Under the pieces are notes generated by a model that was not told where the DNA came from, did no database searches, and saw only the letters and a list, made by a program, of their open reading frames with translations. A stretch of DNA of 64,000 nucleotides from Roseococcus thiosulfatophilus (lineage in GTDB: Bacteria; Pseudomonadota; Alphaproteobacteria; Acetobacterales; Acetobacteraceae): assembly GCF_017311575.1 (NCBI RefSeq), contig NZ_JAFFQY010000061.1, positions 62,001 through 126,000 of the forward strand. The letters run 5' to 3'. A program made the position numbers and the translations under genes. Positions 1 to 8,346 of the stretch are shown in pieces. Numbering within the stretch: the stretch's first letter is position 1; each line of letters starts with the position of its first letter.

Positions 1-638
1 AGCCAGGCCACATGCGTGTCCAGCATGCCGATATCAATTTGCTGGCCCTGGCCGGTGGCGTTGCGGTGGTTCAGCGCGGCCAGGATGCCGATGCAGCCAT
101 AGAGGCCGGCAAACAGGTCCGCCACCGGCACGCCCACCTTCTGCGGGCTGCCATTGGGCTCGCCGGTGAGGGACATGACGCCGCCCATCGCCTGGATCAG
201 CGCGTCATAGCCTGGGCGCGGCGCATAGGGGCCGGTCTGGCCGAAGCCCGTGATGGAGCAATAGATCAGCCGGGGATACTTCTCCTTCAACTGCTCCCAG
301 CCCAGGCCATACTTGGCCAGCGCGCCGACCTTGAAGTTCTCGGCCAGGATGTCGCAATGCTCCAGCAGCTTGTGGATCACGGCCTGGCCCTCGGGCTTGG
401 CGATGTCCACCGTGACCGAGAGCTTGTTGCGGTTCACCCCCAAGAAATAGGCGCTTTCCTTCGTCTCCGGCCAGAAGGGGGGGGCAAAGCCGCGCGTGTC
501 GTCGCCCGCCTCGGGCCGTTCGATCTTGATGACCTCGGCGCCGAGGTCCCCCAGCATCTGGGTGCAGGTGGGCCCCGCGAGGACGCGGGTGAGGTCGAGC
601 ACGCGAAGCCCCTTGAGCGGGCCGGAAGGATTGGTCAT
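1..638 (-). CDS. CaiB/BaiF-type CoA-transferase, N-terminal part (runs off the window)
   Basis: Class III CoA-transferase, which moves CoA between carboxylic acids in the cytoplasm. The reverse-strand product begins MTNPSGPLKGLRVLDLTRV and continues with the family's LAGP, GDLGAEVIKIE and N-K-L-S-V-T-V-D blocks. A Gly-rich GYDALIQAMGG-type stretch and the DLFAGLYG region follow. About 212 residues are present of the roughly 400 usual; the 3' end lies left of base 1. Its ATG overlaps the stop of the upstream kinase gene as ATGA, so the two are probably translationally coupled. The acyl substrate cannot be told from sequence. Confidence 0.9.
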   Translation of the reverse strand, partial: MTNPSGPLKGLRVLDLTRVLAGPTCTQMLGDLGAEVIKIERPEAGDDTRGFAPPFWPETKESAYFLGVNRNKLSVTVDIAKPEGQAVIHKLLEHCDILAENFKVGALAKYGLGWEQLKEKYPRLIYCSITGFGQTGPYAPRPGYDALIQAMGGVMSLTGEPNGSPQKVGVPVADLFAGLYGCIGILAALNHRNATGQGQQIDIGMLDTHVAW

Positions 639-1186
639 GCGAATATCTTCTCCAGCGCCGCTTCCGTGCGGCGCACCAGTTCATCCGGCGGCAGAGTGCC
701 TTCGAGGCGCAGCAGGGGGCAAGGGAGGGTGCTGAACCAGGCCTCATGCCGGGCCCGACTGCGCCCCGGCTCGGTGCCGGCGTCATAGGCGGCGGCCCAG
801 GCCAGGAATTCGAGGTATTCCGCCCGCCGCGCGCCGCCCGGCGCCACCGCCGCGCCGAAGCGCGCCGCCTCGCGCAGCCTGAGGCGCGCCAGCCGCACCT
901 CCCGCGGGGTGTCGAGAAACACGACCATGCGGAATTCGGAGGTCAGCGCCTCGCCCCAGCCCAGCACGGCGCCCGAGAGCACATAGGGCTGTCCTTCCGG
1001 GATCCGCGCGCGGAGGAAGGGGATTCGCTCCGGCGCCGGGCGGAGCTGCTGGTAGGGCGGCTCGGTCGGCAGCCACAGCGCGTCATCCGTTTCGGCATAG
1101 GCCCAGCCGCGCCGCTGGGCGATGCGGGCCCCCAATGTCGAAGTCCCCGCCCCCGCCGCGCCGGTGATGTGAACGCCTTCCCGCAT
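635..1186 (-). CDS. Small P-loop nucleotide kinase-like protein
   Basis: A 183-residue protein resembling adenylate or shikimate kinase-type P-loop proteins. Residues 8-16 form the loop GAAGAGTST, where the usual Walker A lysine is replaced by threonine. A region ending VVFLDTP resembles Walker B, followed by an Arg-rich lid (REVRLARLRLREAARFG). Related uncharacterised ATPases annotated in this superfamily share the G-x-G-T-[ST]-T loop, so the substitution is probably a subfamily trait. Overlaps the downstream CoA-transferase by 4 bases. Substrate unknown. Confidence 0.75.
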   Translation of the reverse strand: MREGVHITGAAGAGTSTLGARIAQRRGWAYAETDDALWLPTEPPYQQLRPAPERIPFLRARIPEGQPYVLSGAVLGWGEALTSEFRMVVFLDTPREVRLARLRLREAARFGAAVAPGGARRAEYLEFLAWAAAYDAGTEPGRSRARHEAWFSTLPCPLLRLEGTLPPDELVRRTEAALEKIFA

Positions 1187-1231
1187 GGAAACCGCCTTCG
1201 CACTTGCAGCATGGCCGGCGCAAGCGCGAAA

Positions 1232-1807
1232 TCAGGGACGCTTCCAAGTATTGGCACGCTCACCCCGCGCCGCCCGCGTCGCGATCTCGGCGATCCGGAC
1301 GGCCCGCGTGGCGGGGCGCCTGGCCTGCGCCACCCATTCGAGGTTCGCCCGGCGGTGCGAGGCCGGAAAACCCTGCCAGGCCTCCAAGGCGCCAGGCGTG
1401 GCGCGCAGCGCGTCCAGCAGGGCCTCCGGCTCGGTCAGCGCCGTCGCGGCGTCGAGGCGCGTCCAGCCACCATCCTGCATGCTGCGCCGGATGGCGGCCT
1501 CACCCGGGGCGGCCATCAGGCCGGCGGCCGCCAGCCGCTCCACCCGCGCCTTGTTCACGCCCGACCAGGCGCTGCCCGGCCGGCGCGGTGACATCAGCAG
1601 CAGGGAGCGCGTGGCGTCGAGCTTGCGCGGGCGGCTGTCGATCCAGCCGAAGCACAGCGCCTCCAGCACCGCGTCCTCGCTGGTCAGCGCGCCATGGCCC
1701 TTGCGCGGGATCACGAGCCACACGCTGCCCGAAGCACCGTGATTCTCCGCGAGCCAGGCGCGCCAGGCGGCGCGATCGGGAAGGTCGAGAAGGGGGTGGT
1801 CGGGCAT
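1232..1807 (-). CDS. YdeI/OmpD-associated family protein
   Basis: A 191-residue cytoplasmic protein matching the YdeI/OmpD-associated family (sometimes called bacteriocin-protection proteins). Recognisable blocks are W-x-x-W-L near the N-terminus, SVWLVIPRKG, the ALCFGWIDSRPRKLD core, and SPRRPGSAWSGVNKARVERL. The C-terminal part carries the family's predicted helical segment ending in an Arg-rich tail. Biochemical role is not established for the family. It is a single gene between the kinase operon and a divergent SBP gene. Confidence 0.85.
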   Translation of the reverse strand: MPDHPLLDLPDRAAWRAWLAENHGASGSVWLVIPRKGHGALTSEDAVLEALCFGWIDSRPRKLDATRSLLLMSPRRPGSAWSGVNKARVERLAAAGLMAAPGEAAIRRSMQDGGWTRLDAATALTEPEALLDALRATPGALEAWQGFPASHRRANLEWVAQARRPATRAVRIAEIATRAARGERANTWKRP

Positions 1808-1912
1808 CGGGCCTCCGGCCGGGCGGCGGCGCTTTCACTACCGCGTCATCCCCGCGCCGCGCCACGGTCATCTGCCGGCGCTACCCGAGCGGCCTTGCAC
1901 AAGGAGACGCCC

Positions 1913-2887
1913 ATGCCCCGCACCGGCCGCCGCGCGCTTTTTCTCGGGGGGCTTCTCGCCCCTGGCATCGCCCGCGCCCAGGGGGGACGCCCCGTCACGC
2001 TGCTGGTGCCCTTCGCGCCCGGCGGCACCACCGACATCGCCGCGCGGTTGATCCAGGAGGCGCTAAGCCGTGCGCTGGAAAATCTCGTGGTCATCGAAAA
2101 CCGGCCGGGCGCAGGCGGAGCGGTGGCCGCCGAGGCGGTGCGACGCGCGGCACCCGATGGCCGCACCCTGCTCCTGGCCACCGCCTCCACCCACGGCGTC
2201 AACCCGGCCGTCTTCCCCGACCTGCCCTATGACGCCGAGCGCGACTTCGCGCCCATCGCGCTGTTCGGCGTCACGCCCCAGGCGCTGGCGGTGAATCCTG
2301 GCCTGCCGCTGCGCGAGACGGCGCACCTCATCGCCCTGCTGCGGGCCGAGCCTGGGCGGCACAACTATGCCTCGGCGGGGGTGGGTTCCATCACGCATCT
2401 GGCCTGCGAGTGGTTCCTGCAGGCGGCGGGTGGACTGCGCGCCACCCATGTGCCCTATCGCGGCGGCGGCCCGGCCCTGCAGGCCGTCGCCAGCGGGGAG
2501 GTGACCTTCACCATCGAGACCACCGCCACCCTGGCCGCCGCGCTGCGGGACGGGCGCGTGCGGGGTCTGGCGGTGGCCACGCGCGCACGCTCCCGCGCCT
2601 TCCCCGAGCTGCCCACCCTGCATGAGGAGGGTCTCACGGGCTTCAACGCCGGCTCCTGGACCATGGCGGTGGCGCCGCCGGGAACGCCGGCGGAGACCCT
2701 GCTGCGCCTCAACGCCGCCTTCGGCCGGGCGGTGTCGGACCCCGAGGTGGCCCGCCGCATGGCCGAAATCGGCACCGAGGTGGTGGCCGACAGCACGCCG
2801 GAGAGTGCCGCCGCCCATATCCGCGACGAGATCGCCCGTTGGCGCAGCGTGGTGGAAGCCGCCGGGCTGACGATCACGCGGAGCTGA
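1913..2887 (+). CDS. Tripartite tricarboxylate transporter substrate-binding protein (TctC/Bug family)
   Basis: Periplasmic solute-binding protein of 324 residues. The start was chosen at ATG 1913 because AAGGAG lies 8 bases upstream and the next residues give a Tat-like signal (GRRALFLGG) cleaved near ARA-QGG. The family blocks PFAPGGTTD, NRPGAGG, AAPDGRTLLL and THVPYRGGGPALQ are all present. Partners TctA and TctB are absent from the window, as is usual for expanded Bug-type SBP sets. Ligand is probably a carboxylate, but not predictable. Confidence 0.93.
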   Translation: MPRTGRRALFLGGLLAPGIARAQGGRPVTLLVPFAPGGTTDIAARLIQEALSRALENLVVIENRPGAGGAVAAEAVRRAAPDGRTLLLATASTHGVNPAVFPDLPYDAERDFAPIALFGVTPQALAVNPGLPLRETAHLIALLRAEPGRHNYASAGVGSITHLACEWFLQAAGGLRATHVPYRGGGPALQAVASGEVTFTIETTATLAAALRDGRVRGLAVATRARSRAFPELPTLHEEGLTGFNAGSWTMAVAPPGTPAETLLRLNAAFGRAVSDPEVARRMAEIGTEVVADSTPESAAAHIRDEIARWRSVVEAAGLTITRS

Positions 2888-2899
2888 CGGCAGGGGGCG

Positions 2900-3403
2900 T
2901 CAGCCCCCGAAGCGGGCCTTCCCGTGCTGGGCCTCGCCTTCCTCGCCCTCGTGCATCGCCTGGATGTAGCTGAAGGCGAGGAAGCCGCCGGTGGGCTTGC
3001 TGTCCCAGTATTCGGCCGAGCGCATGGTGACGGAGATCAGCGCCAGGTCCTCGCTGCGGGCGCCTTCCGGGAACCAGGGACGGGCATCCTCGGTCCAGAG
3101 GTCCGCTTGCTTCGCCACGTCCTGCACTACGCGCGCGGTGCCGGCCACCGAGACGTATTCCTTCCGCTCGGGGCAGGAGGCCGCGACCAGCACGTCATGC
3201 TCGCGGCCGATCTCCATGGATTTCGGGCTGTTCACATCGGTGAAGAACCAGATGGTGCTGCCCTCCAAACCCACGATCTGCATGGGCCGCGCGTGCAGCC
3301 CGCCATCGGGCGAATGGGTGGCCAGCATGACAATGCGGATGTCGTCCAGCAGGGCGCGGGCCTTCTCGCGCGACATGGCATCGGGGGTGGTGGGCTCGGT
3401 CAT
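2900..3403 (-). CDS. Pyridoxamine 5'-phosphate oxidase-related flavin-binding protein (general stress type)
   Basis: A 167-residue split-barrel flavin-binding protein. Motifs include MLATHSPDGGLHARPMQ, STIWFFTDVNSPK, VSVAGTARVV and W-x-x-x-A-R-P-W-F-P-E-G, characteristic of the general stress protein 26-like branch of the PNPOx superfamily. The start at 3403 has an AGGAGA Shine-Dalgarno (SD) sequence just upstream; a longer frame upstream lacks support. It ends 12 bases from the convergent SBP gene. Likely a flavin-dependent reductase or flavin store; no substrate can be named. Confidence 0.85.
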   Translation of the reverse strand: MTEPTTPDAMSREKARALLDDIRIVMLATHSPDGGLHARPMQIVGLEGSTIWFFTDVNSPKSMEIGREHDVLVAASCPERKEYVSVAGTARVVQDVAKQADLWTEDARPWFPEGARSEDLALISVTMRSAEYWDSKPTGGFLAFSYIQAMHEGEEGEAQHGKARFGG

Positions 3404-3504
3404 CGGGGGTCTCCTCTGTTGACCAAGCAACGGCGGCGGCCCGCCAGGGTTGCCCGGCGCCCCCCATCCGTCGCATGGTCGCCGGCCTACGGAGGATATC
3501 GCCC

Positions 3505-5016
3505 ATGCTCGACACGCCGCACCCCACCCCGGCCGACCCCACCACGGATTGCCGCGCGCTGGCCAAGGCGCTGTCCGGCCTGCATTTCGTGGGTGGGCGC
3601 TATGTGCCGGCCCGTTCCGGCAAGACCTTCGCGGTGGTGAACCCCGCGACCGGCGAGGAAGTGGCCCGCGCCGCCGAGGGTGACGCCGCCGATGTGGACG
3701 CCGCCGTGCAGGATGCCGCCCGCGCCCAGAAGGAATGGGCCAAGGTGCCCGCCCGCAAGCGCGGCGCGCTGGTGCACCAGTGCGCGGCCCTGCTGAAGGC
3801 GCACCAGGAGGAGCTTTCGCGCCTCATCGCGCTCGAAACCGGCAAGGCCCTGCGCACCGAAAGCCGCGTCGAGGCCGGCGTGGTGGCGGACGTCTTCGAA
3901 TTCTTCGGCGGCCTGGGTTCCGAGCTGAAGGGCGAAAGCGTGCCCTTCGCCCCCAATGTGCTGTCCGTAACCGTGCGCGAGCCGCTGGGCGTGGTCGGCG
4001 CCATCATCCCCTGGAACGTGCCGCTGCTGCTGATGGCGCTGAAGATCGCGCCCGCGCTGGTCGCCGGCAACACGGTGGTGGTGAAGTCGGCCGAGGAGGC
4101 GCCGCTGACCGTGCTGCGCATCTGCGAACTGATGAACCGCATCCTGCCGCCGGGCTGCTTCAACATGCTGAGCGGCTTCGGCCCGGAATGCGGCGCGCCG
4201 CTGGTCACGCACCCCAAGGTGCGGAAGGTGACCTTCACCGGCAGCGTCGAGACCGGCAAGATCGTGGCCAAGGCGGCCGCCGACAAGCTCGTGCCCGTCA
4301 CGCTGGAGCTGGGCGGCAAGTCGCCCATGATCGTCTTCGCCGATTGCGACTTCGAGAAGACGGTGGCCGGCGCCATCACCTCCATGCGCTTCACCCGCCA
4401 GGGGCAGAGCTGCACGGCGGCCAGCCGCATCTATGTGGAGCGCCCCATCTTCGAGGCCTTCGTGGCCGAGATGAAGAAGGCCGTGGACGCCATGGTGATG
4501 GGCGACCCGCTGGACGAGAAGACCGACATCGGCACCATCATCAGCGAGGGCCAGTTCGAGAAGGTCCAGGGCTTCATCGAAGAGGGCAAGCGCACCGCCG
4601 GCGCCACCGCGCATGAGTGCAGCGCCATGCCGACCGATCCCGCGCTGAAGAAGGGGCTGTTCCTGCGCCCCGTGATCTTCACGGGCCTGGACGGCAATTC
4701 CCGCCTGGTGCGCGAGGAGATCTTCGGCCCCGTCACCGTCATCCAGCCCTTCGACGACGCCGAGGCGGTGCTGGCCGAGGCCAATGACAGCGAATACGGG
4801 CTGGCCGCCTCGCTCTGGACCAACAACCTCAAGGTGGGCCTCGATCTCGCGCACCGGCTGGAGGCGGGGCTGGTGCAGATCAACCAGAACCTGGTGGTGC
4901 AGGCGAACCTCAGCTACGGCGGCGTGAAGTCGTCCGGCCTGGGCAAGGAGGCCTCGCTGGAGGCCATGCTGGAGCACTTCACCCACAAGAAGACCATCAT
5001 GGTGAACATGGCCTGA
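3505..5016 (+). CDS. NAD(P)-dependent aldehyde dehydrogenase
   Basis: A 503-residue ALDH superfamily enzyme oxidising an aldehyde to the carboxylate. Catalytic residues are visible: Glu268 in LELGGKSP and Cys303 in GQSCTAASR, with the IIPWNVPLLL and FTGSVETGK cofactor-binding blocks and the EEIFGPV segment near the C-terminus. ATG 3505 was chosen because GGAGG lies 9 bases upstream. It is monocistronic, facing rarA tail to tail. The substrate class (aromatic, aliphatic or semialdehyde) is not decidable here. Confidence 0.94.
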   Translation: MLDTPHPTPADPTTDCRALAKALSGLHFVGGRYVPARSGKTFAVVNPATGEEVARAAEGDAADVDAAVQDAARAQKEWAKVPARKRGALVHQCAALLKAHQEELSRLIALETGKALRTESRVEAGVVADVFEFFGGLGSELKGESVPFAPNVLSVTVREPLGVVGAIIPWNVPLLLMALKIAPALVAGNTVVVKSAEEAPLTVLRICELMNRILPPGCFNMLSGFGPECGAPLVTHPKVRKVTFTGSVETGKIVAKAAADKLVPVTLELGGKSPMIVFADCDFEKTVAGAITSMRFTRQGQSCTAASRIYVERPIFEAFVAEMKKAVDAMVMGDPLDEKTDIGTIISEGQFEKVQGFIEEGKRTAGATAHECSAMPTDPALKKGLFLRPVIFTGLDGNSRLVREEIFGPVTVIQPFDDAEAVLAEANDSEYGLAASLWTNNLKVGLDLAHRLEAGLVQINQNLVVQANLSYGGVKSSGLGKEASLEAMLEHFTHKKTIMVNMA

Positions 5017-5035
5017 TGGGCCGGGCGGCGCGGCC

Positions 5036-6322
5036 TCAACCCCCGCGCCGCGCCTTCAGCCCGGACCAGTAGTCCAGGCGCTTTCGGATTTCCCGCTCGA
5101 AGCCACGCTCGTTGGGCGTGAAGAATTCCTCCGCGCGCAGCGCCTCGGGCAGGAATTCCTGCCCCGCATAGGCTTCCGGCGCGTCGTGGTCGTATTGGTA
5201 GCCGGCGTGGTAGCCCAGCTCCTTCATCATCTTCGTGGGCGCGTTCAGCACGGACAGCGGCGGCGGCAGGTGCGCGCTGCGCTCGGCGGCGGCCAGGGCG
5301 CGGGTGAAGCCCATATAGGCCGCGTTCGACTTGGGCGCCGTCGCCACATAGGTGATGGCCTGGGCCATGAAGAGCTTGGCCTCGGGCCAGCCCACGCGCT
5401 CATAGGCATCCCAGGCCGCGATCACCTGCACCATGGCCTGGGGGTCGGCCGTGCCCACATCCTCGCTGGCGGCGCATAGCAGGCGGCGGAATACCACTTC
5501 CGGCGCCTCGCCCCCCACCATCATCCGCGCGGCGTAGTACAGCGCCGCCTGCACGTCCGAGCCGCGAAGCGACTTATGGAAGGCGCTCAGCAGGTCGTAA
5601 TGGCCATCGCCCGCCTTGTCATGCGTCGCCATGCGGCGCTGGAGCACGCGGCCGAGGCCGGCCGGGTCCAGCACCTCCTCGCCCGGCAGGGTGGCCACCT
5701 GCTCGACCAGGTTCAGCAGGTAGCGCCCATCGCCGCCGGCCAGTGAAAGCAGGGCGGCCCGCGCTTCGTCCGTCAGGCGCAGGGGTGCGCCCAGCGCCGC
5801 CTCCGCCCGCGCCACCAGCGCGCCGAGTGCCGCCTCGTCCAGGGCCTGCAGCACCAGCACCCGGCAGCGCGAGAGCAGCGCGCCGTTCAGCTCGAAGGAG
5901 GGGTTTTCGGTGGTCGCGCCGACCAGCGTCACCGTGCCGTCCTCGACCACGGGCAGGAAGGCATCCTGCTGGGCGCGGTTGAAGCGGTGGATCTCGTCGC
6001 AGAACAGCAGGGTGCCCTGCCCGCCCTCGCGCCGGCGCCGCGCGGCCTCGAAGATTTTCCGCAATTCCACCACGCCCGACTGGATGGCGCTGATCGCCTC
6101 GAAATGCAGGTCCGACACCTCGGCCAGCAGGCGCGCGATGGTGGTCTTGCCCGTGCCCGGTGGCCCCCAGAGGATCAGCGAGGACAAGGCGCCGGCCGCC
6201 ACCATGCGGCCGAGCGGGCCCTCCGGCCCCAGCAGGTGGTCCTGCCCCACCACCTCATGCAAATGGGCGGGCCGCATCCGGTCCGCGAGCGGACGCGGCG
6301 CCTGGCCGGCGAACAGGCTCAT
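5036..6322 (-). CDS. rarA: Replication-associated recombination protein A (RarA/MgsA AAA+ ATPase)
   Basis: A 428-residue clamp-loader-like AAA+ ATPase acting at stalled replication forks. Walker A is GPPGTGKT at residues 53-60, Walker B is LLFCDEIHRFN, and sensor motif ATTENPSFELN is followed by the arginine finger region (LLSRC). The C-terminal half contains the tetramerisation-type segment with DPQAMVQVIAAWDAYERVGWPE and YMGFTRALAA. The start MSLFAGQ at 6322 is the family's usual N-terminus. It diverges from an SBP gene 72 bases away. Confidence 0.95.
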   Translation of the reverse strand: MSLFAGQAPRPLADRMRPAHLHEVVGQDHLLGPEGPLGRMVAAGALSSLILWGPPGTGKTTIARLLAEVSDLHFEAISAIQSGVVELRKIFEAARRRREGGQGTLLFCDEIHRFNRAQQDAFLPVVEDGTVTLVGATTENPSFELNGALLSRCRVLVLQALDEAALGALVARAEAALGAPLRLTDEARAALLSLAGGDGRYLLNLVEQVATLPGEEVLDPAGLGRVLQRRMATHDKAGDGHYDLLSAFHKSLRGSDVQAALYYAARMMVGGEAPEVVFRRLLCAASEDVGTADPQAMVQVIAAWDAYERVGWPEAKLFMAQAITYVATAPKSNAAYMGFTRALAAAERSAHLPPPLSVLNAPTKMMKELGYHAGYQYDHDAPEAYAGQEFLPEALRAEEFFTPNERGFEREIRKRLDYWSGLKARRGG

Positions 6323-6394
6323 GGCGACCTCTGATCGGGCTTGCGAAGGACGGGCATCGGCGCATCCTACGCCGATCAACACCGGAGGAAACCG

Positions 6395-7351
6395 ATGCCC
6401 ACGAAACGTGGCCTTCTCATCGCCGGCGCTGGCCTGCTCGCCGCGCCCGCCATCGCGCAGCAGCGTGTCACCCGCCTTCTCGTCACCTTCCCGCCGGGTG
6501 GGTCCACCGACATCCTGGGCCGCATCATCGCACCCGCGATCGAGCGGCAGTTGGGCCACACCGTGGTGGTGGACAATCGCGGCGGGGCCAATGGCGCGGT
6601 GGCCATGGCGGCCCTGGCCAGCGCGCCGGCCGATGGCAGCACCTTCGCCCTCGACGCGGGCGGGGCCACGACCAACCCGCACCTCATGCGCGGCCTCGGC
6701 TTCGACTACGCCACGGCCTTCGCGCCCGTGACGCAGGCCACCATCCTGCCCGCGCTGCTGATCGTGCGCGGGGACAGCCCCATCCGCGACTTCCAGGGCT
6801 TCGTGGCCCATGCGCGCGCCAACCCGGGTCAGGTCAGCTATGGCAGCTCGGGCGTCGGCACCGGCTCGCACCTGGCGGGGGCGCTGCTGATGCGCCGGGC
6901 GCAGCTCCAGGCCACGCATGTGCCCTATCGGGGGGGCGCGGACCAGCTGACCTCCATCCGCCGCGGCGACACCATCACCACCTTCAGCACCATCCCGACC
7001 ATCGCGGGGCTGATCCGCGACGGGGCGATCCGGCCGCTGGTGGCGTCCACGCCGCAGCGGGCGCGGGCCTATCCCGACGTGCCGACGGTGGCGGAAAGCG
7101 GCTTCCCTGGCTTTTCCATCTACGACTTCCACGCGATCTACGCGCCTGCCAACACGCCGAGCGAGGCGGTGTCGCGCATGGCTTCCGCGGTGCGGGGGGC
7201 GATGAACGACCCGGAACTGCAGCAGCGCTTCCTCAGCCTCGGCCTGGAACCCGCCGCCCATGGGCCGGAGGCCTTCGCCACCTTCCTGCGCCAGCGGCGC
7301 GAGGAAATGGGCACGTTGATCCAGGCCGAGGGCATCCGCCTCGAAGGCTAG
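6395..7351 (+). CDS. Tripartite tricarboxylate transporter substrate-binding protein
   Basis: SBP of 318 residues. ATG 6395 follows GGAGG with 6-base spacing. The N-terminus MPTKRGLLIAGAGLLAAPAIA is a signal peptide cleaved before QQRV. Family blocks: TFPPGGSTDILGRIIAP, NRGGANGAVA, THVPYRGGADQLTSIRRGD. It is closely related in these blocks to the SBP at 8343-9287, the two flanking a beta-lactamase gene. The stop TAG forms the first bases of a dispersed hairpin. Confidence 0.93.
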   Translation: MPTKRGLLIAGAGLLAAPAIAQQRVTRLLVTFPPGGSTDILGRIIAPAIERQLGHTVVVDNRGGANGAVAMAALASAPADGSTFALDAGGATTNPHLMRGLGFDYATAFAPVTQATILPALLIVRGDSPIRDFQGFVAHARANPGQVSYGSSGVGTGSHLAGALLMRRAQLQATHVPYRGGADQLTSIRRGDTITTFSTIPTIAGLIRDGAIRPLVASTPQRARAYPDVPTVAESGFPGFSIYDFHAIYAPANTPSEAVSRMASAVRGAMNDPELQQRFLSLGLEPAAHGPEAFATFLRQRREEMGTLIQAEGIRLEG

Positions 7352-7397
7352 CGTCTGATCGGCTTCGGTGGAATCACCGAAGCCATGAACCAGCCGT
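7351..7397 (+). repeat. Dispersed TGA-bulge hairpin, copy 1
   Basis: A perfect 10-bp stem (7361-7370 with 7375-7384) closed by a GAAT loop, flanked by a weaker outer pairing CTG/CAG (7355-7357, 7391-7393) and an ATGAA insertion in the 3' arm. It starts at the last base of the preceding TAG stop and ends with the CCG-x-x-CGGCAA tail shared with other copies. It could act as a terminator or as a REP-like element. Confidence 0.7.
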
Positions 7398-7445
7398 TCG
7401 GCAACGCCGTGGCGCCAGTGGCGAAAAACGCGGCCGCGCCAATAC

Positions 7446-7478
7446 CGCCCGCCCCCATGTTGGTCTATGGGGCGGGCG
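7446..7478 (+). promoter_or_regulatory. Hairpin covering the beta-lactamase ribosome-binding region
   Basis: The arm CGCCCGCCCCCAT (7446-7458) pairs with ATGGGGCGGGCG (7467-7478) with one bulged C and an 8-base loop. It ends one base before the ATG at 7480. The only purine-rich SD-like sequence for that gene (GGGGCGGG) lies within the 3' arm, so the fold would hide it. Regulatory role is inferred. Confidence 0.5.
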
Positions 7479-7479
7479 C

Positions 7480-8346
7480 ATGATCACACGACGCACCATG
7501 GCGGTCGGGGCGGCGGCCCTGGCCGCGTCCCCCGCCCGCGCCCAGGGCTGGACCGCCCTGCCCGAAGCCTTCGCCCGCATCGAACGGCGGCATGGCGGGC
7601 GGCTGGGCGCGGCGGTGCTGGATCTCGCCACCGGCCAGGCCGTGGCCCACCGGGGCGAGGAGCGCTTTCCCCTCACCAGCACCTTCAAGCTGCCACTGGC
7701 CGCGGCCGTGCTGGCGCGGGTGGAGGCGGGGCAGGAAAGCCTGGACCGCCGCATCCCGTTCGGACGCGAGGCGCTGGTCACCTGGTCGCCCGTGACCGAG
7801 GGCGCGGCGGGCGGGCCCGGGCTGACGGTCGAGGCCCTGGCCGAGGCCTGCATGACCATCAGCGACAACACCGCCGCCAACCTGCTGCTCGACGCGCTGG
7901 GCGGCCCGGCGGCGCTGACCGCCTTCCTGCGCGGCATCGGCGACGCGCAGTCCCGCCTGGACCGTTGCGAGACGGAACTGAACGAGGCCCGCCCCGGCGA
8001 CCCGCGCGACACCACCACGCCGCTCGCCATGCTGGCCACCATGCGGGCGCTGACGCTGGGCGAAGCGCTGTCCCCGGCCAGCCGCGCCCGGCTGCTGGCC
8101 TGGATGCGCGCGAACCGCACGGGCGGCCCGTTGTTGCGCGCCAGCCTGCCCGCCGGTTGGGCGGCGGGGGACCGCACCGGGGCGGGGGGCTTCAACAGCC
8201 GTTCGGTGGTCGGCCTGCTCTGGCCGCCAGGCGGGCGGCCCCCCATCCTGGTCACGGCCTACCTGACCGAGGGCCCGGCGGCGATGGCGGCCCGGGACGC
8301 AGCGCTGGCCGAGCTGGGCGCGGCGGTGGTGGCCGCCGCGGCATGA
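7480..8346 (+). CDS. bla: Class A beta-lactamase
   Basis: A 288-residue periplasmic serine beta-lactamase. It has a Tat-like signal (TRRTMAVGAAAL) cleaved after ARA, the S67-T-F-K70 nucleophile motif, the S128-D-N130 loop, the omega-loop E164-x-E-L-N168, and R232-T-G in place of the common K-T-G. The RTG form is known in CARB/PSE-type carbenicillinases. The gene sits between two SBP genes and its stop overlaps the next start as ATGA. Nothing around it suggests recent mobility, and its base composition is native, so it is probably an intrinsic chromosomal enzyme. Confidence 0.93.
   Translation: MITRRTMAVGAAALAASPARAQGWTALPEAFARIERRHGGRLGAAVLDLATGQAVAHRGEERFPLTSTFKLPLAAAVLARVEAGQESLDRRIPFGREALVTWSPVTEGAAGGPGLTVEALAEACMTISDNTAANLLLDALGGPAALTAFLRGIGDAQSRLDRCETELNEARPGDPRDTTTPLAMLATMRALTLGEALSPASRARLLAWMRANRTGGPLLRASLPAGWAAGDRTGAGGFNSRSVVGLLWPPGGRPPILVTAYLTEGPAAMAARDAALAELGAAVVAAAA

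Noticed and set aside
3487-4986. A 499-residue open frame antisense to the aldehyde dehydrogenase, and many similar long frames opposite other genes
   Set aside because: High G+C genomes give long open frames on all strands. The product is His/Gly/Arg-rich without any family motif, while the sense strand encodes a complete enzyme.
7480-8346. Acquired antibiotic-resistance island around the beta-lactamase
   Set aside because: No transposase, integrase, inverted repeats of an IS, or change in base composition. It looks like a native chromosomal gene.
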